Shown: one piece after another, positions 7,651 through 17,418 of the stretch
Position numbering within the stretch: the first letter of the stretch is position 1
How the letters are laid out: each line of letters opens with the position of its first letter
From: G963668345 sp965206025
GTDB taxonomy: Bacteria; Acidobacteriota; Terriglobia; Bryobacterales; UBA6623
Direction of reading: 5' to 3'
Length of the DNA stretch: 64,000 nt
Assembly: GCA_965206025.1 (NCBI GenBank)
Contig: CBDBIU010000005.1
Span: forward strand, 1,054,001-1,118,000
Made by a program: the position numbers and the translations under genes
Notes under the pieces: generated by a model
Seen by the model: the letters and a program-made list of their open reading frames with translations, nothing else
Databases searched by the model: none
Told to the model about the DNA's origin: nothing

Positions 7651-10266
7651 ATGTCGCTCAACGACTATCGTCGCAAGAGAAAGTTCAAGAAGACTCCCGA
7701 TCCCGCGGGCCAACCGTCGGAGCGTTCCCCCGAAAGAAAGTCTTCGCCGAGACCGAGGACGTTCGTCGTCCAAAAGCATGCCGCCCGTCGTTTGCACTAC
7801 GACTTGCGTCTTGAAGTCAACGGCGTGCTCAAGTCGTGGGCTGTGCCGAAAGGTCCCTCGTTGAATCCCAGCGATAAGCGGCTGGCGGTGATGACGGAAA
7901 ATCACCCGCTCGAGTATGGCAGCTTCGAGGGCGTTATTCCCGCGGGCAACTACGGCGCCGGCTCCGTTCTGATCTGGGACAACGGGACGTACGAACCCGA
8001 GGGAGATCTCGATGAGCAACTGGCTCGGGGGGATCTCAAGTTCACGCTGGCGGGTCATAGGCTGCGGGGCAGTTTTGTGTTGGTCAAGACGAAGCGCCGC
8101 ACGAAGCCCGGCGTAGAGGAATGGTTGCTGATTAAGCACCGCGACGATCACGCGGACCCGGATTGGGACATCGACGCCCATAGCGAGTCGGTCGCCAGCG
8201 GCCGCACGCTGAGTGAAGTGCGCCAAGGGTACCCGGTCGCGGAAACCGCCGGCGCCAAGGGTCCCATGGCGCTCGAAGGAGCCGTTCCCGCCTCGATGCC
8301 CACCGAGGTCAAGCCGATGCTCGCCAGTCTAGTCGAGAAGCCGTTTTCCGCCTCCGATTGGATCTTCGAGTTGAAATGGGACGGTATGCGAGCCTTGGTT
8401 TGGGTCCGTGGCGACGAGAGCCGACTCTATACCCGCACGGGGCGGGACGTGACCAGCCACTACCCGGAGCTGTCCCAACTGTCGGCCAACCTCGCGGTGG
8501 ACGAGGCCATTTTGGACGGTGAGATTGTTGTTCTTGACGAAGAGGGCCGCGGCGACTTTGAGCGTCTTCAGTCGCGCATGAACGTTGCCCAGCCCTCGAA
8601 GAGCCTCCAGCGATCGGCGCCGATCACCTACTACCTGTTTGACGTTCTCTACGCCGACGGCGGCGATCTTCGGCGTGTGCCGCTGATCGAGCGGAAACGT
8701 TTCCTGAAGCGGATTCTGCGGCCGGGAGGAGGGCTGCGTTTTTCCGACCACGTCGAGGAAAAGGGCGAGCAACTGTTCGACCTGGCGGCGGATCGCGGCG
8801 CGGAAGGCATTGTGGGCAAACGCATCGACAGCGCTTATGTCGAAGGTCGGAGCACTTCGTGGGTCAAGGTCAAAACCGCTCGGGAGGTTGATGCCGTCGT
8901 CGGTGGATTCACCGCGCCGCAAGGAGGCAGGAAGTATTTCGGCGCCTTGCTTACAGGACTCTACGACGGGCGGCGGCTCAGGTTCATCGGAGGAGTGGGC
9001 AGCGGCTTCGGTGAAGCGAACCAAGCGAGTCTGTTCGATCAACTGGAAGGTCTCGAAGTGAGGCGGTGTCCGTTCGCGGAGACCCCACAGGTCAAGCAGT
9101 CCATGCGTTGGGTCAAGCCCGAATTAGTAGCGCGAATCAAGTTTCACAATTGGACTGCGGAGCAGCGGCTCAGACAGCCCGTCTTCATCGGGCTTCGCTC
9201 CGACCTTGACCCCAAGCAATGCCTGCTCGAAGACGCCCGGCCGAGATCGGATTCCCAGCCGCAAATTGTCCGCGTGACCGCGACGCCGCAAGTGCGGGGG
9301 AAGAAGAATCTAGAACAGGAACTCGAACGGGGCAGGGAAGAGAGCGTGCTGGTGGACCTTGGCGGCCGGCGGTTTCGGCTGACCCACCTCAACAAGATCT
9401 ACTTTCCCCAACAGCGCTACAGCAAGCGGCGGCTGCTCGCTTACTATTACCGCGTCGCCGATTGCATGTTGCCGTTCCTCGGGAACCGCCCACTTGTTCT
9501 TCACCGCTACCCGAATGGCGTGGAAGGCGAGTCGTTTTACCAAAAGGAGGCGGGAACCGACGCCCCGGAGTGGGTGGAAACCGTCGCCATCCGGTCGGAA
9601 GAAAGAAAGTCCGACATCCGATACTATTTGGCCAACGATCTCGCGGCGCTGCTGTTTTTGAGCAATCTGGGCTGCATCGAGCATCACCCGTGGTCGAGTT
9701 CTATCAAGGATCTCGATCGCCCGGACTACGTCTTTTTCGACCTGGACCCGGCCGAGGAAGCGGACTTTTCCACCGTTGTCGAAATCGCCCGCGCGGTCTG
9801 TGATTTGATGGACCGCCTCGGCCTCGACGTCTTCATCAAGACCTCGGGGGCGAGTGGTCTTCACATCTATTTGCCGCTCGAAACCGGCTACACCTACGAC
9901 CAGGCGCGAACTTTCGCGGAGATCGTGGCCCGCGTCATCGCGGAGCGAATGCCGGAACAAGTTACCCTGGAGCGGCATGTCCCCAAACGTCCCAAGCACA
10001 AGGTCTACTTCGACTATTCTCAGAATGCTTACGGACGCCCGTTGGCGGCGGTGTATAGCGTCCGGCCGGTCGCCGCGGCCTCCGTGTCGGCGCCGATTTC
10101 CCGTCGCGAGCTGCGCCCTACACTCTCGCCCGAGCGCTTCACCCTGGCCAACATGCCGGCTCGACGGAAGAAGTCCGGTGACCTTTGGGCCGACTTTTGG
10201 CGGCGGCGCCAGCGATTGGAGCCGGCGCTGAAACTGTTGGAGCGGGAATTGCGAAGGAAGACCTGA
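7651..10266 (+). CDS. ligD: multifunctional ATP-dependent DNA ligase D
   Basis: LigD fills, trims and seals DNA ends in bacterial non-homologous end joining. The 871-residue protein has the order phosphoesterase-ligase-polymerase. Residues about 36-165 are the 3'-phosphoesterase (RTFVVQKHAARRLHYDLRLE, PLEYGSFEGVIPAGNYGAG). Residues about 220-520 are the ligase, with the adenylated lysine K242 in ELKWDGMRAL. From about residue 575 comes the primase-polymerase domain (LTHLNKIYFP, VFFDLDPAEE, TSGASGLHIYLPL). No ku gene is present in the window although the two are often neighbours, so Ku must be encoded elsewhere if the pathway works. It appears to be monocistronic. Confidence 0.97.
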   Translation: MSLNDYRRKRKFKKTPDPAGQPSERSPERKSSPRPRTFVVQKHAARRLHYDLRLEVNGVLKSWAVPKGPSLNPSDKRLAVMTENHPLEYGSFEGVIPAGNYGAGSVLIWDNGTYEPEGDLDEQLARGDLKFTLAGHRLRGSFVLVKTKRRTKPGVEEWLLIKHRDDHADPDWDIDAHSESVASGRTLSEVRQGYPVAETAGAKGPMALEGAVPASMPTEVKPMLASLVEKPFSASDWIFELKWDGMRALVWVRGDESRLYTRTGRDVTSHYPELSQLSANLAVDEAILDGEIVVLDEEGRGDFERLQSRMNVAQPSKSLQRSAPITYYLFDVLYADGGDLRRVPLIERKRFLKRILRPGGGLRFSDHVEEKGEQLFDLAADRGAEGIVGKRIDSAYVEGRSTSWVKVKTAREVDAVVGGFTAPQGGRKYFGALLTGLYDGRRLRFIGGVGSGFGEANQASLFDQLEGLEVRRCPFAETPQVKQSMRWVKPELVARIKFHNWTAEQRLRQPVFIGLRSDLDPKQCLLEDARPRSDSQPQIVRVTATPQVRGKKNLEQELERGREESVLVDLGGRRFRLTHLNKIYFPQQRYSKRRLLAYYYRVADCMLPFLGNRPLVLHRYPNGVEGESFYQKEAGTDAPEWVETVAIRSEERKSDIRYYLANDLAALLFLSNLGCIEHHPWSSSIKDLDRPDYVFFDLDPAEEADFSTVVEIARAVCDLMDRLGLDVFIKTSGASGLHIYLPLETGYTYDQARTFAEIVARVIAERMPEQVTLERHVPKRPKHKVYFDYSQNAYGRPLAAVYSVRPVAAASVSAPISRRELRPTLSPERFTLANMPARRKKSGDLWADFWRRRQRLEPALKLLERELRRKT

Positions 10267-10337
10267 AGCGGGGTAGGCAGCCCGTCGTGCAGCTTAGCGA
10301 ACCTGACTTCTACGACGGGCGCCCTGGAGAAACGATC

Positions 10338-10605
10338 ATGAAGAGAATCGCTATGACTGTCATGCTGAAGGATGACCCCGAGGTCATTCGCCGCTACGAG
10401 GAACTTCATGCGGACCCTTGGCCGGAGGTGTTGAAGAGCATCGGATGTCAATCTGGGAATACATTGATTTCAACAGGACTCCAAGGGTGATCCTCGACCC
10501 TGGTGCCGACATCTTCTGCCGCTCCTCTCCCAAAAGTGTGATCACTATTCCTGCGGCAGCTGGGCGCAGAGAATGTACCAGTCCGTTAGTGTGTGGCGGC
10601 AGAGT
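10338..10605 (+). pseudogene. L-rhamnose mutarotase remnant
   Basis: A well-spaced GGAGA precedes the ATG. The first 37 residues, beginning MKRIAMTVMLKDDPE and continuing ELHADPWPEVL, look like the N-terminus of the RhaM/L-rhamnose mutarotase family, which interconverts sugar anomers. The frame then ends at 10490 after only 50 residues, about half the usual 105. A weak echo of the family C-terminus (SWAQRM) lies in another frame near 10555-10580. This points to frame breaks rather than a real short protein. Confidence 0.5.
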
Positions 10606-10679
10606 GGGTTACCAACGGTAAGACGGCCGGCCTATCTAATTCCCGGACAAGCCGCGCCCCGCAGTGGCCGCACACCGTT

Positions 10680-11240
10680 CTACAACAGCTCCTTCATCGT
10701 AAACACCCGGTCAAAGGGGCAGCCGTGCTCGCCCTCGATCGCTTCCCGGCCGCCTTGTTCACGGTCGACGAGAGAAACGGCGCCGATGACGTCGAGGCCG
10801 GCGTCACGCGAGCGCTCGATAGCTTTGATGGCCGAGCCGCCGGTGGTGCAAACATCCTCGACGATGACGACGGGGTGGCCCTCCGTCTCCGCCAGGCCTT
10901 CGAGAAATCGCTGGCGGCCGTGTTTTTTGGGCTCTTTGCGAACCAAGAAAGAGTGGATCACGAATCCATATTCAAGGGCTTCGCGGGAAATCGCCGTGAC
11001 CAGCGGATCGGCGCCCATCGTCAGCCCGCCCACGGCGTAGGGATGCCAGCCTCGTCCCTTGATCTTGGCCAGCAGCGCCCGCCCTACGAGCGGAAGCGCG
11101 TCGGCCCGCAGCGTGGTCAACTTGGCATCCACGTAGAGGTTGCTTCGTTTGCCGGACGCCAGCACGAAGTCGCCCTTCATCACGGAATGGGTCTTGAGCA
11201 GCGACTTGAGTTTTTCGCGGTCCTCGTCGGTGAGTATCAT
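10680..11240 (-). CDS. pyrE: orotate phosphoribosyltransferase
   Basis: PyrE transfers ribose-5-phosphate from PRPP to orotate, giving OMP in pyrimidine synthesis. The PRPP-binding motif VVIVEDVCTTGGS is intact, and the mobile catalytic loop reads FLVRKEPKKHGRQRFLEG. The N-terminal SGKRSNLYVDAKLTTLRADA is also typical. At 186 residues it is the usual length of the short bacterial form. It is a lone pyr gene here, with long non-coding stretches on its 5' side. The start gives MILTDEDREKLKSLL, a normal beginning. Confidence 0.96.
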   Translation of the reverse strand: MILTDEDREKLKSLLKTHSVMKGDFVLASGKRSNLYVDAKLTTLRADALPLVGRALLAKIKGRGWHPYAVGGLTMGADPLVTAISREALEYGFVIHSFLVRKEPKKHGRQRFLEGLAETEGHPVVIVEDVCTTGGSAIKAIERSRDAGLDVIGAVSLVDREQGGREAIEGEHGCPFDRVFTMKELL

Positions 11241-11938
11241 TGGTCTAGCTGTCGGGGGTCTAGGTGTTGGCTCGGCTTTTGCAAGCCCCGCGAGTCACGC
11301 AGCTTGAGGCGATCTTGCCGCGGGACTGTGGCGCCAGTACTCGTCACGTAAGCTGTGATCGAACCAACGGATCTTTCCCCGCATGGCGCCGTTTGTCATC
11401 TACGGCCGCCACACGTTCGCTCAGCGCCGACACGAGTGTCGACGCGGCAGACGTAGGCGTCTGGCCACGACATCAGACGCCCAAGCCAAACTTTGTAGCC
11501 GCGAGCGTTAGGCAACAACAGCCCTCCCGCCCCCATCCCTTTCACCGCCCTGCGGGATCGATCCGCTCCGGGATAATAATATCAGCCGGAACGGATTCTT
11601 CATCTGCACCTTGGCTTCAGCGCCGATGCAAAGCTCCTTGAGGTCCGCGCCGCATGTCTAAAACCCATGATCGCAAACCCCATGCCGTAATTGTCGGAGC
11701 TGGGTTCGATAACGTCGAACCGGGCGGGTCCTACTTGACGTTCAAACGGCTTTTATCGTTCTCCGCGGAGAGATGGAGAACGCATCGATCGGCTTGTCGA
11801 GGCATTGCGGCTCATCGGCTGGGGCGCGACGAATTGCGCCCCTACCGTTGAATGCGAGATGCTCAAGCTCATCGGGAGGGACGCGATCGATTGCGGTCGC
11901 CTTTCGTAACCGTGTGTGTTAAATGATACGCAAGGCAA
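11241..11938. other. intergenic region, nearly 700 bases, no supported gene
   Basis: A short frame at 11654 begins with SKTHDRKPHAVIVGAGF, which looks like the dinucleotide-binding start of a flavoprotein such as a type II NADH dehydrogenase. The similarity stops after 17 residues, so it may be a gene fragment or chance. A palindromic element lies at 11821-11842. Nothing else is recognisable. Confidence 0.45.
11821..11842. repeat. palindrome GGGGCGC-N8-GCGCCCC
   Basis: Perfect 7-bp arms followed by TAC. It resembles in style the other G-rich palindromes of the window (26736, 51027), which share TAGGGGC / GCCCC ends. Confidence 0.45.
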
Positions 11939-12931
11939 ATGGCTGAGCCGACCTACCTGGTCTTCGAAACGGGCGGCGCCAAGTTGGTGGCCGGTGTCGC
12001 CGGTGCCGATTGGCGCATCCTTGAAACGGCGATCCTACGCCGCGAAGCAGGTGATCGCGCGGAGAAAAGCTTCGGCCGCTTGATCGAGCAAGGCCACGAA
12101 CTCAAGAAGAAGCATGAGGCGCGGGGCTGCTCGTTTCGTGCAATCGGGTTCGGATTCGGGGGTACGGTTCGACGCTCGCGCCGCGAACCCCACCGCTGCC
12201 TTCATGAGCAAGGCTGGGAGGGACTCCCCGTGGCCGCCACGCTCGAAAAAGAGTTTGCCCTTCCTGTTTCGATGGAGAACGACTGCAACCTGGCGGCGCT
12301 CGCCGAAGCTCACTTCGGGGCCGGCCGGGACCGGCGCACGGTGTTTTACGTGACGCTGGGAACCGGCGTCGGCGGAGGGATAGTCCGAGACGGGCGCATT
12401 CAGGCGTTCGGCGATATCGGCGAGGCCGAGATCGGACACATCGTCGTCGTCCCGGAAGGTCCGCCGTGCTGGTGCGGTGGCAGAGGGTGCGTGGAGTCGG
12501 TGTGCTCGGGTCCGGGCCTGAGTCGGTTGGCGGGCTGGTTGAGCCAGCAATATCCGGATTTGTGGGCGCGGAGCGATCTCAAGCAAGTTCATTGTTCGGC
12601 CGGCGAAGTTTCCAGCAAGACCCTGATGGAAAACTGGGGGGCGGGAGAGCCGTTTTCAAGCGAGGTTATCGACCGTGCGGCCGGTTACTTGGGTTCGGCG
12701 CTGGCAACCGTTGTCAATTTGCTGAGTCCGGAAGTCATTGTCGTGGGAGGCGGCGTGGGCTGGGGCAACCAGGCTTTTCTCACCCGGGTAGGAGAAAAAA
12801 TGCGCCATCTCGTCGTGCCCTACTTCCGCGATACCTACAACATTCTGCCGTCGGCTCTGGGAGAGCAAGTAGTGAGCCAAGGGGCGGCGATTCTTGCGGC
12901 GCAGTCGCCGGAAGAGGACTCGACGAGGTAG
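11939..12931 (+). CDS. ROK-family sugar kinase (glucokinase-like)
   Basis: ROK proteins phosphorylate glucose, N-acetylated hexosamines or similar sugars with ATP; some are regulators, but no DNA-binding domain precedes this one. Phosphate-1 motif FETGGAKLVAGVA varies from the usual DxGGT. The catalytic Asp is in MENDCNLAALAEAHFGAG. The ATP site GTGVGGGIV is present, and the zinc motif CWCGGRGCVE follows EIGHIVV. Length (330) is normal. The expected GGPVD stretch near residues 75-95 instead reads GGTVRRSRREPHRC. The adjacent frame there gives FDARAANPTAAF, so two compensating indels are possible. The gene stands alone. Confidence 0.88.
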   Translation: MAEPTYLVFETGGAKLVAGVAGADWRILETAILRREAGDRAEKSFGRLIEQGHELKKKHEARGCSFRAIGFGFGGTVRRSRREPHRCLHEQGWEGLPVAATLEKEFALPVSMENDCNLAALAEAHFGAGRDRRTVFYVTLGTGVGGGIVRDGRIQAFGDIGEAEIGHIVVVPEGPPCWCGGRGCVESVCSGPGLSRLAGWLSQQYPDLWARSDLKQVHCSAGEVSSKTLMENWGAGEPFSSEVIDRAAGYLGSALATVVNLLSPEVIVVGGGVGWGNQAFLTRVGEKMRHLVVPYFRDTYNILPSALGEQVVSQGAAILAAQSPEEDSTR

Positions 12932-12985
12932 GGTCTCCTTGCGTGGAAGGTCGTAGCGCCCGGTGGTTGGCCGGCCGTACCGGGC

Positions 12986-13010
12986 TGACCCGCATTTCTC
13001 ACCACCTGCC
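12986..13010. repeat. dispersed hairpin repeat, copy 2 (partial)
   Basis: TGACCCGCATTTCTCACCACC matches the left arm of the palindrome at 49509-49550. The right arm is not recognisable here. It lies in the 430-base gap after the ROK gene, which otherwise shows no gene. Confidence 0.55.
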
Positions 13011-13360
13011 GCTCGATGCGAAGACGCATCTGATCAAACGGCCGCGGATCTGGCGGGCGCGTACCGTGTATAGGAATCCAGCGTCCGCGGGCCCGCCTAG
13101 ATCCGTGCTACGGGCTTTCGCTTGGGTGCTCGGAATCGCCGCGGCCCTGAACCCGGAGCATCGAAGAGCGTCCCATCGGAAGTGAATAAATCGGACTGAG
13201 GGACCCCGACTTCAACACGGAGCCGACTCGTTTTCGACCGGGCGACGTCGATGAGGGCCGCACTCGGCACACGGACGGAGAGTCGGCGGGCCACCGATGG
13301 GCGGGTGATGTTAATTGAAATCGCCCGTCGCGACGATAAATCATGTGGGAGGTTACATCC

Positions 13361-13885
13361 ATGTCGAATCGTTTACCGAAGCTTCTGCTTCTTGCAACCT
13401 TGGCAGTTACTATCGCCGTTGCCGCATCCCCGGTCGGGACGGTCACCAGCACCGGCGCCGTGAGGGTGAGCGGAGAGTCGTTGCCCGCCCAGGGAGTTCC
13501 TTCGTGGCCCGTGGTCAGCGGGGATGAGATTGTCACCGAAAAGGGGGGCGCGGCGGTTCTGTCGTGGTCGTCGGCCCGCATCGAGATCCGGGAACGTTCA
13601 CAGGTCAAACTGGGCGAAGAAGACCTTCGTCTGGAGAGCGGCGCCGTGGGCGCCGACAACTACTCCATCCGCTTTGGCGACTACACGGCGCGGCCGGGAC
13701 CGCAGGAGCCATCGTCGGTCTCACGGGGGGTGAGGATCAAGCAGCTCCGCCGCCACCGCGCTCGCCCTAGTGGCCCGTCGCCAATGTCGTGCGGGAGAGA
13801 AAAATGGGGACTGCCACCGATTCGCCCGAGTCAGGTCCTGGGAAAACAGCACCTAACCCGAAGCGAATCGGCTGGCTGTACCTGA
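13361..13885 (+). CDS. small exported FecR-like beta-sheet protein, probably frame-broken at its 3' end
   Basis: A GGAGG lies 10 bases before the ATG. The N-terminus SNRLPKLLLLATLAVTIAVAA is a clear signal peptide. Residues about 25-115 (GAVRVSGESL, GDEIVTEKGGAAVLSW, IEIRERSQVKLGE) resemble the FecR-type barrel common in short secreted proteins that test for surface charge or polymer. After about residue 115 the frame turns into arginine-rich sequence. A neighbouring frame instead continues AGAIVGLTGGEDQAAPPPP, so a single-base break near 13700 is likely and the annotated C-terminus is doubtful. Function unknown; it precedes two other envelope-type genes on the same strand. Confidence 0.6.
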   Translation: MSNRLPKLLLLATLAVTIAVAASPVGTVTSTGAVRVSGESLPAQGVPSWPVVSGDEIVTEKGGAAVLSWSSARIEIRERSQVKLGEEDLRLESGAVGADNYSIRFGDYTARPGPQEPSSVSRGVRIKQLRRHRARPSGPSPMSCGREKWGLPPIRPSQVLGKQHLTRSESAGCT

Positions 13886-14154
13886 TTTTTCTGCACCGGA
13901 AGGTAGCTGGGGCTTTGTTTTCCGTATCGGACAGAAGAAGAAACTCGGCGACTGTGCCCACTTGTTGAGGTGGCGGGAAAGCGTTCGACCTCTTGGGTTC
14001 GACCGTTGAGCAGGAAGCGCGGCCCAAGCGGCTCAGGCGGGACTTTGGCGCAAGATCCCGCGGCTGTGTCGGGTAGCGTCACGGAGAGACCACGGATCCG
14101 CTTGGCGGGCACGAGGAACGAGCGAGCAACAGCGTTCGCTGCGAGACGTCCGTG

Positions 14155-15378
14155 ATGAAACATCGATGGCTACCGCTCGGCGTGGCCTTTGTCGTAGCGG
14201 CTTACGCGCTAGTACGCATCGGCGCAGGCGTTTGGCTTGACAACCAACTGCGTCTTGAACGGATCAGCTGCCCATGGTGGGCCTGCGACAGCGAGATCCT
14301 AATTCAGCGAGCCCGCCAACAACTGTGGTGGGCCGGCCCGCGAGAAGCCCCTGCTCAAGAGATCCTGTTTGAGGAGGCCCTGGCTCGTGATCCCGCCTCC
14401 CCGTACCGCTGGAGCGACCTCGCCGACAGCTATACACGCGCCGGCCGGTTTGAACAGGCTCGGTACGGCTACCGACAGTCCGTCGAGCGAGGGCCCCATA
14501 CCCCCCGAATCCTGTTGCGGGCGGCTAACTTCTTCTATGCCCACGACGAAATTGACCACGCGCTACGTCTGACCGCCCGTGCGCTAGCCTTATCCCGTGG
14601 CTATGACGAAGCCATATTCCGCAATTTTGCGAGGTTGGGCATTCCAGCCGCCGACATCTTACACCGCGGAATGCCGCGGGAAGGCGGCGCCGCCCCGGCG
14701 TACTTCCGGCACCTGATTGAAGCGGGGTCTCTTTCTCAGCTAGCTTCCGCGTGGGATTGGCTGAGAGCGAAGTCCCTCAACAATCGGGTCTTGCTCGGCT
14801 CCTACGTCGATTGGCTGCTGCGCGCTCGGCACTACGAGGCTGCGTTGAAGGTACTGGCTGAACACGCTCAAAAGGGGCTCGAGCAAGGGACCAAAGGGAA
14901 TCGCGTCTTCAATGCAAGCTTTGAGCGCGAACCAACCGGAACCGCCCTCGATTGGAATATCACCCCCGACCAACACGCCGAGACCTCCTGGGACGTAGCG
15001 GCCGCACTCGAGGGCTCCCGGTCGCTCAAAATCCGCTTCGACGGAGAAGCCAATGTTGCCTACCGACATGTTTACCAAAAGGTCGTGGTACACCCCGGCA
15101 GAATGCGCTTCCGGGCAGCCGTCCGGGCCCGAGGGCTGACGAGCGACCGGGGAGTCGGGTTCCGAATCTACGATGCGGAACGTCGCTCTCGCCTCGACCT
15201 GCGAACGAAAACCGTCAGCGGCACTTGCGACTGGAAGACGCTCGAAATCTCGTTCGCCGTCCCTCGACAGAGCCGGCTGCTGCAAGTCCAGCTCGTCCGT
15301 CAACCTTCGACTAAGTTCGACAACAAGCTAGCCGGCAGCGTGTGGATCGACGATGTTTCGCTGGTCAGCTACGACTAG
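14155..15378 (+). CDS. membrane-anchored TPR protein with C-terminal carbohydrate-binding-like domain
   Basis: An N-terminal transmembrane segment (LGVAFVVAAYALVRIGAGVWL) is followed by tetratricopeptide-like helices at about residues 60-250: LARDPASPYRWSDLADSYTR, FEQARYGYRQSVERGP, YEAALKVLAEHAQKG. From about residue 265 to the end the sequence resembles the CBM_4/9 jelly-roll: FNASFEREP, ALEGSRSLKIRFDG, and the ending VWIDDVSLVSYD. Such proteins occur near exopolysaccharide or pilus genes in several phyla. The role here is inferred as scaffold or glycan binding in the periplasm. A GTG directly before the ATG could also serve as start. Confidence 0.75.
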   Translation: MKHRWLPLGVAFVVAAYALVRIGAGVWLDNQLRLERISCPWWACDSEILIQRARQQLWWAGPREAPAQEILFEEALARDPASPYRWSDLADSYTRAGRFEQARYGYRQSVERGPHTPRILLRAANFFYAHDEIDHALRLTARALALSRGYDEAIFRNFARLGIPAADILHRGMPREGGAAPAYFRHLIEAGSLSQLASAWDWLRAKSLNNRVLLGSYVDWLLRARHYEAALKVLAEHAQKGLEQGTKGNRVFNASFEREPTGTALDWNITPDQHAETSWDVAAALEGSRSLKIRFDGEANVAYRHVYQKVVVHPGRMRFRAAVRARGLTSDRGVGFRIYDAERRSRLDLRTKTVSGTCDWKTLEISFAVPRQSRLLQVQLVRQPSTKFDNKLAGSVWIDDVSLVSYD

Positions 15379-15490
15379 CCGATCCTGCGCACATCCCGCA
15401 GCCAGCCGGCCATCCCCCCACTTCGTTCAGCCGATTGAAGGCTAATTATAAGACGTCCAACCCGGAAGTGGTTTGTTCAGCGAGCGTTCC

Positions 15491-15563
15491 GAGCCGCGAC
15501 CGTGAGGGAGCGGTCCAGTAATTGCCGCCTATAAACGATCGCGAACTTGTGGGACCAAGCACT
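15491..15563. repeat. 73-bp intergenic repeat, copy 1
   Basis: Begins GAGCCGCGACCGTGAGGG and ends GGGACCAAGCACT. It aligns over its whole length (about three quarters identical) with 17419-17492. The two copies flank the HEAT-VWA gene in the same orientation. Confidence 0.7.
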
Positions 15564-15636
15564 AGTCAAGAAGTGTTGTGCGACAACCCCGCGCGGAAAG
15601 ATCCGATAAGAAACACAGAAGTAGAAGGACCTCCTC

Positions 15637-17343
15637 TTGACCGAAAAAGCGACCCTTGTCGAGGACCAAGTCACATCACTTCTGGCGCGCGTCGGCGACA
15701 ACCCGCGGGACCTCGGCCACCGGCTCGATGATCTCCTCAGGCAAGACCGCCGGGGTTTTCAACAGGCCGCTGTCAAATATCTACTGGCGGCGGATCCCTG
15801 CCCGGGCACAAGGATTGTCGTCTGGCTGCTCGAGAAAGAAGGGATGCTCCTCGATATTCTGCTCAACCAGGCCGTGTGTTCCCTCGAGGAATCCCTATTT
15901 CTGTCCCGGGTTATTCACGCCAACGTGGATCATATCGACGTCGAGTTGGCGAAAGCGTTGAAAGACGCTCATGAAAGCCAAGCATTGAGAATCCTCAGTC
16001 TGCTGGCCGTAGTCGTTCAGAGCAACCGCACCCTGCCGCTTCTGACCCACGCGTTGCGCCACAGTAGCCCTGAGTTGAGGTCAAACGCCGCGTTGATTTT
16101 TGCGCGCCATTGCCAGAACGAACTTTTTATCGCCAACGTGATGAGGGATCCGAATCCCGCGGTCCGAGCCAGTGCTCTTGAGGGTCTGGGGATGGCTGAT
16201 CGAGCACCGAACGGGGCAGTTCTTTCTGAGGCCTTCTCGGACCCCAATCCGCAGGTGCGAGCTACGGCCATCCTGGCCTACCGCCGCGTCGACGAGAACG
16301 CGGCCTTCGGAAAATTAGAGGAGATGGCCCGCCATCAGGACGGCGAGTTCCGTGTGGCCGCCGCTTGGGCCATGGGAGAAACTCAGGCCACGCGCTTCCG
16401 GTCCACTCTGAAACGAATGCAACAGGATCGGACGAGTGAAGTTGGCCGCAAAGCCGACGAAGCGTTGAGTAAAATTCGCGCCGATGAACGCCCCATCCCC
16501 CAAGAATCCACGGGCCTCGCCGCGTTCACGATCGAGCCGCTCTACGCGGTCGCTGACGAGACGTCACTGCGCCGTCTCCACCTTGCCGTGACGGATTCGG
16601 AAGGCTATGCGGTTAGCGGCCTATCCCACCAGGATTTTCAGCTCCAAGAAGACGGCGTCGTCATCAACGGCCAGGAGGTTTTCGGTCCCGAGCGGTGCGA
16701 TCCCGCGGCCATCGCCTGGGTTCTTGATTGCAGTGGAAGCATGTCTGCCTCCGCCATCCAGGAAGTGAACATGGCGGTCATCAAGAGTCTGAGCCACAAG
16801 CGGCGCGATGATAGAGTGGCCGTTGTGAAGTTTTCCATGGATGTCGAGCACGCCGCGGGCCTAACCGACAACCTCAAGGTCCTTAAAGCCGTTGTACAAC
16901 GCAAGCATATGGGCTTGCGGACGTCTTCTCGACTCCACGATGCCGTGGAGGCGGCGCTCGAAGAGGTCGCCGGCCAAAGCGGGGACTGCCGGGCCGTCAT
17001 CGCTATCGCCGACGGGCCGGACCGAGGGAGCGAATCCAGCTTCACCGACATTGTGCGCCGAGCCCGGGACCTCGCCGCTCCGTTGTATATCGTTGGATTC
17101 GGAGCGGAAGCGCGGACTGGGTCACTGCCGGATCTGGCCGACCCGACCGGCGGCAGATTTTTCTCGACCGAGGGCGGAGATCAGCTCGCGTCGGTGTGCG
17201 CGGAACTGATGCGTAAGATCTCGGCCCGTTACACGGTGACCTACCATGGGTCCGATTCCCGTCCCGAGGCTATCCAAGTCCGAGTGACGACACAGACCGG
17301 CCGCGGCGAGACATCGGTTTCACCCCTCGGCCCTTGGAGCTGA
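15637..17343 (+). CDS. HEAT-repeat and von Willebrand factor A domain protein
   Basis: 568 residues starting at TTG, preceded by AGAAGGACC. Residues about 10-280 are alpha-helical HEAT-like repeats (SSPELRSNAALIFARHC, PNPAVRASALEGLG, PNPQVRATAILAYRRVD). Residues about 300-350 form a linker whose LHLAVTDSEGYAVSGL and FQLQEDGV are the Ig-like stretch often preceding VWA domains in Acidobacteriota. The VWA domain has an intact MIDAS start, D364-C-S-G-S, so a divalent metal can bind, and later IAIADGPDRG. No signal peptide or membrane segment is visible, which is odd for such a protein. It probably assembles or senses protein partners; the partner is not evident. Confidence 0.82.
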   Translation: MTEKATLVEDQVTSLLARVGDNPRDLGHRLDDLLRQDRRGFQQAAVKYLLAADPCPGTRIVVWLLEKEGMLLDILLNQAVCSLEESLFLSRVIHANVDHIDVELAKALKDAHESQALRILSLLAVVVQSNRTLPLLTHALRHSSPELRSNAALIFARHCQNELFIANVMRDPNPAVRASALEGLGMADRAPNGAVLSEAFSDPNPQVRATAILAYRRVDENAAFGKLEEMARHQDGEFRVAAAWAMGETQATRFRSTLKRMQQDRTSEVGRKADEALSKIRADERPIPQESTGLAAFTIEPLYAVADETSLRRLHLAVTDSEGYAVSGLSHQDFQLQEDGVVINGQEVFGPERCDPAAIAWVLDCSGSMSASAIQEVNMAVIKSLSHKRRDDRVAVVKFSMDVEHAAGLTDNLKVLKAVVQRKHMGLRTSSRLHDAVEAALEEVAGQSGDCRAVIAIADGPDRGSESSFTDIVRRARDLAAPLYIVGFGAEARTGSLPDLADPTGGRFFSTEGGDQLASVCAELMRKISARYTVTYHGSDSRPEAIQVRVTTQTGRGETSVSPLGPWS

Positions 17344-17418
17344 CCGGACGGTCGCCGGCCCGCACTGGGGCGGTCAATCGCAGTACCTTCGACTGAGATC
17401 CCTGCAGCCCGCGAAACT

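Noticed and set aside
11654..11851. Small gene starting like a NADH dehydrogenase (VIVGAGF)
   Set aside because: Similarity stops after 17 residues and the rest has no domain. Noted as a possible fragment only.
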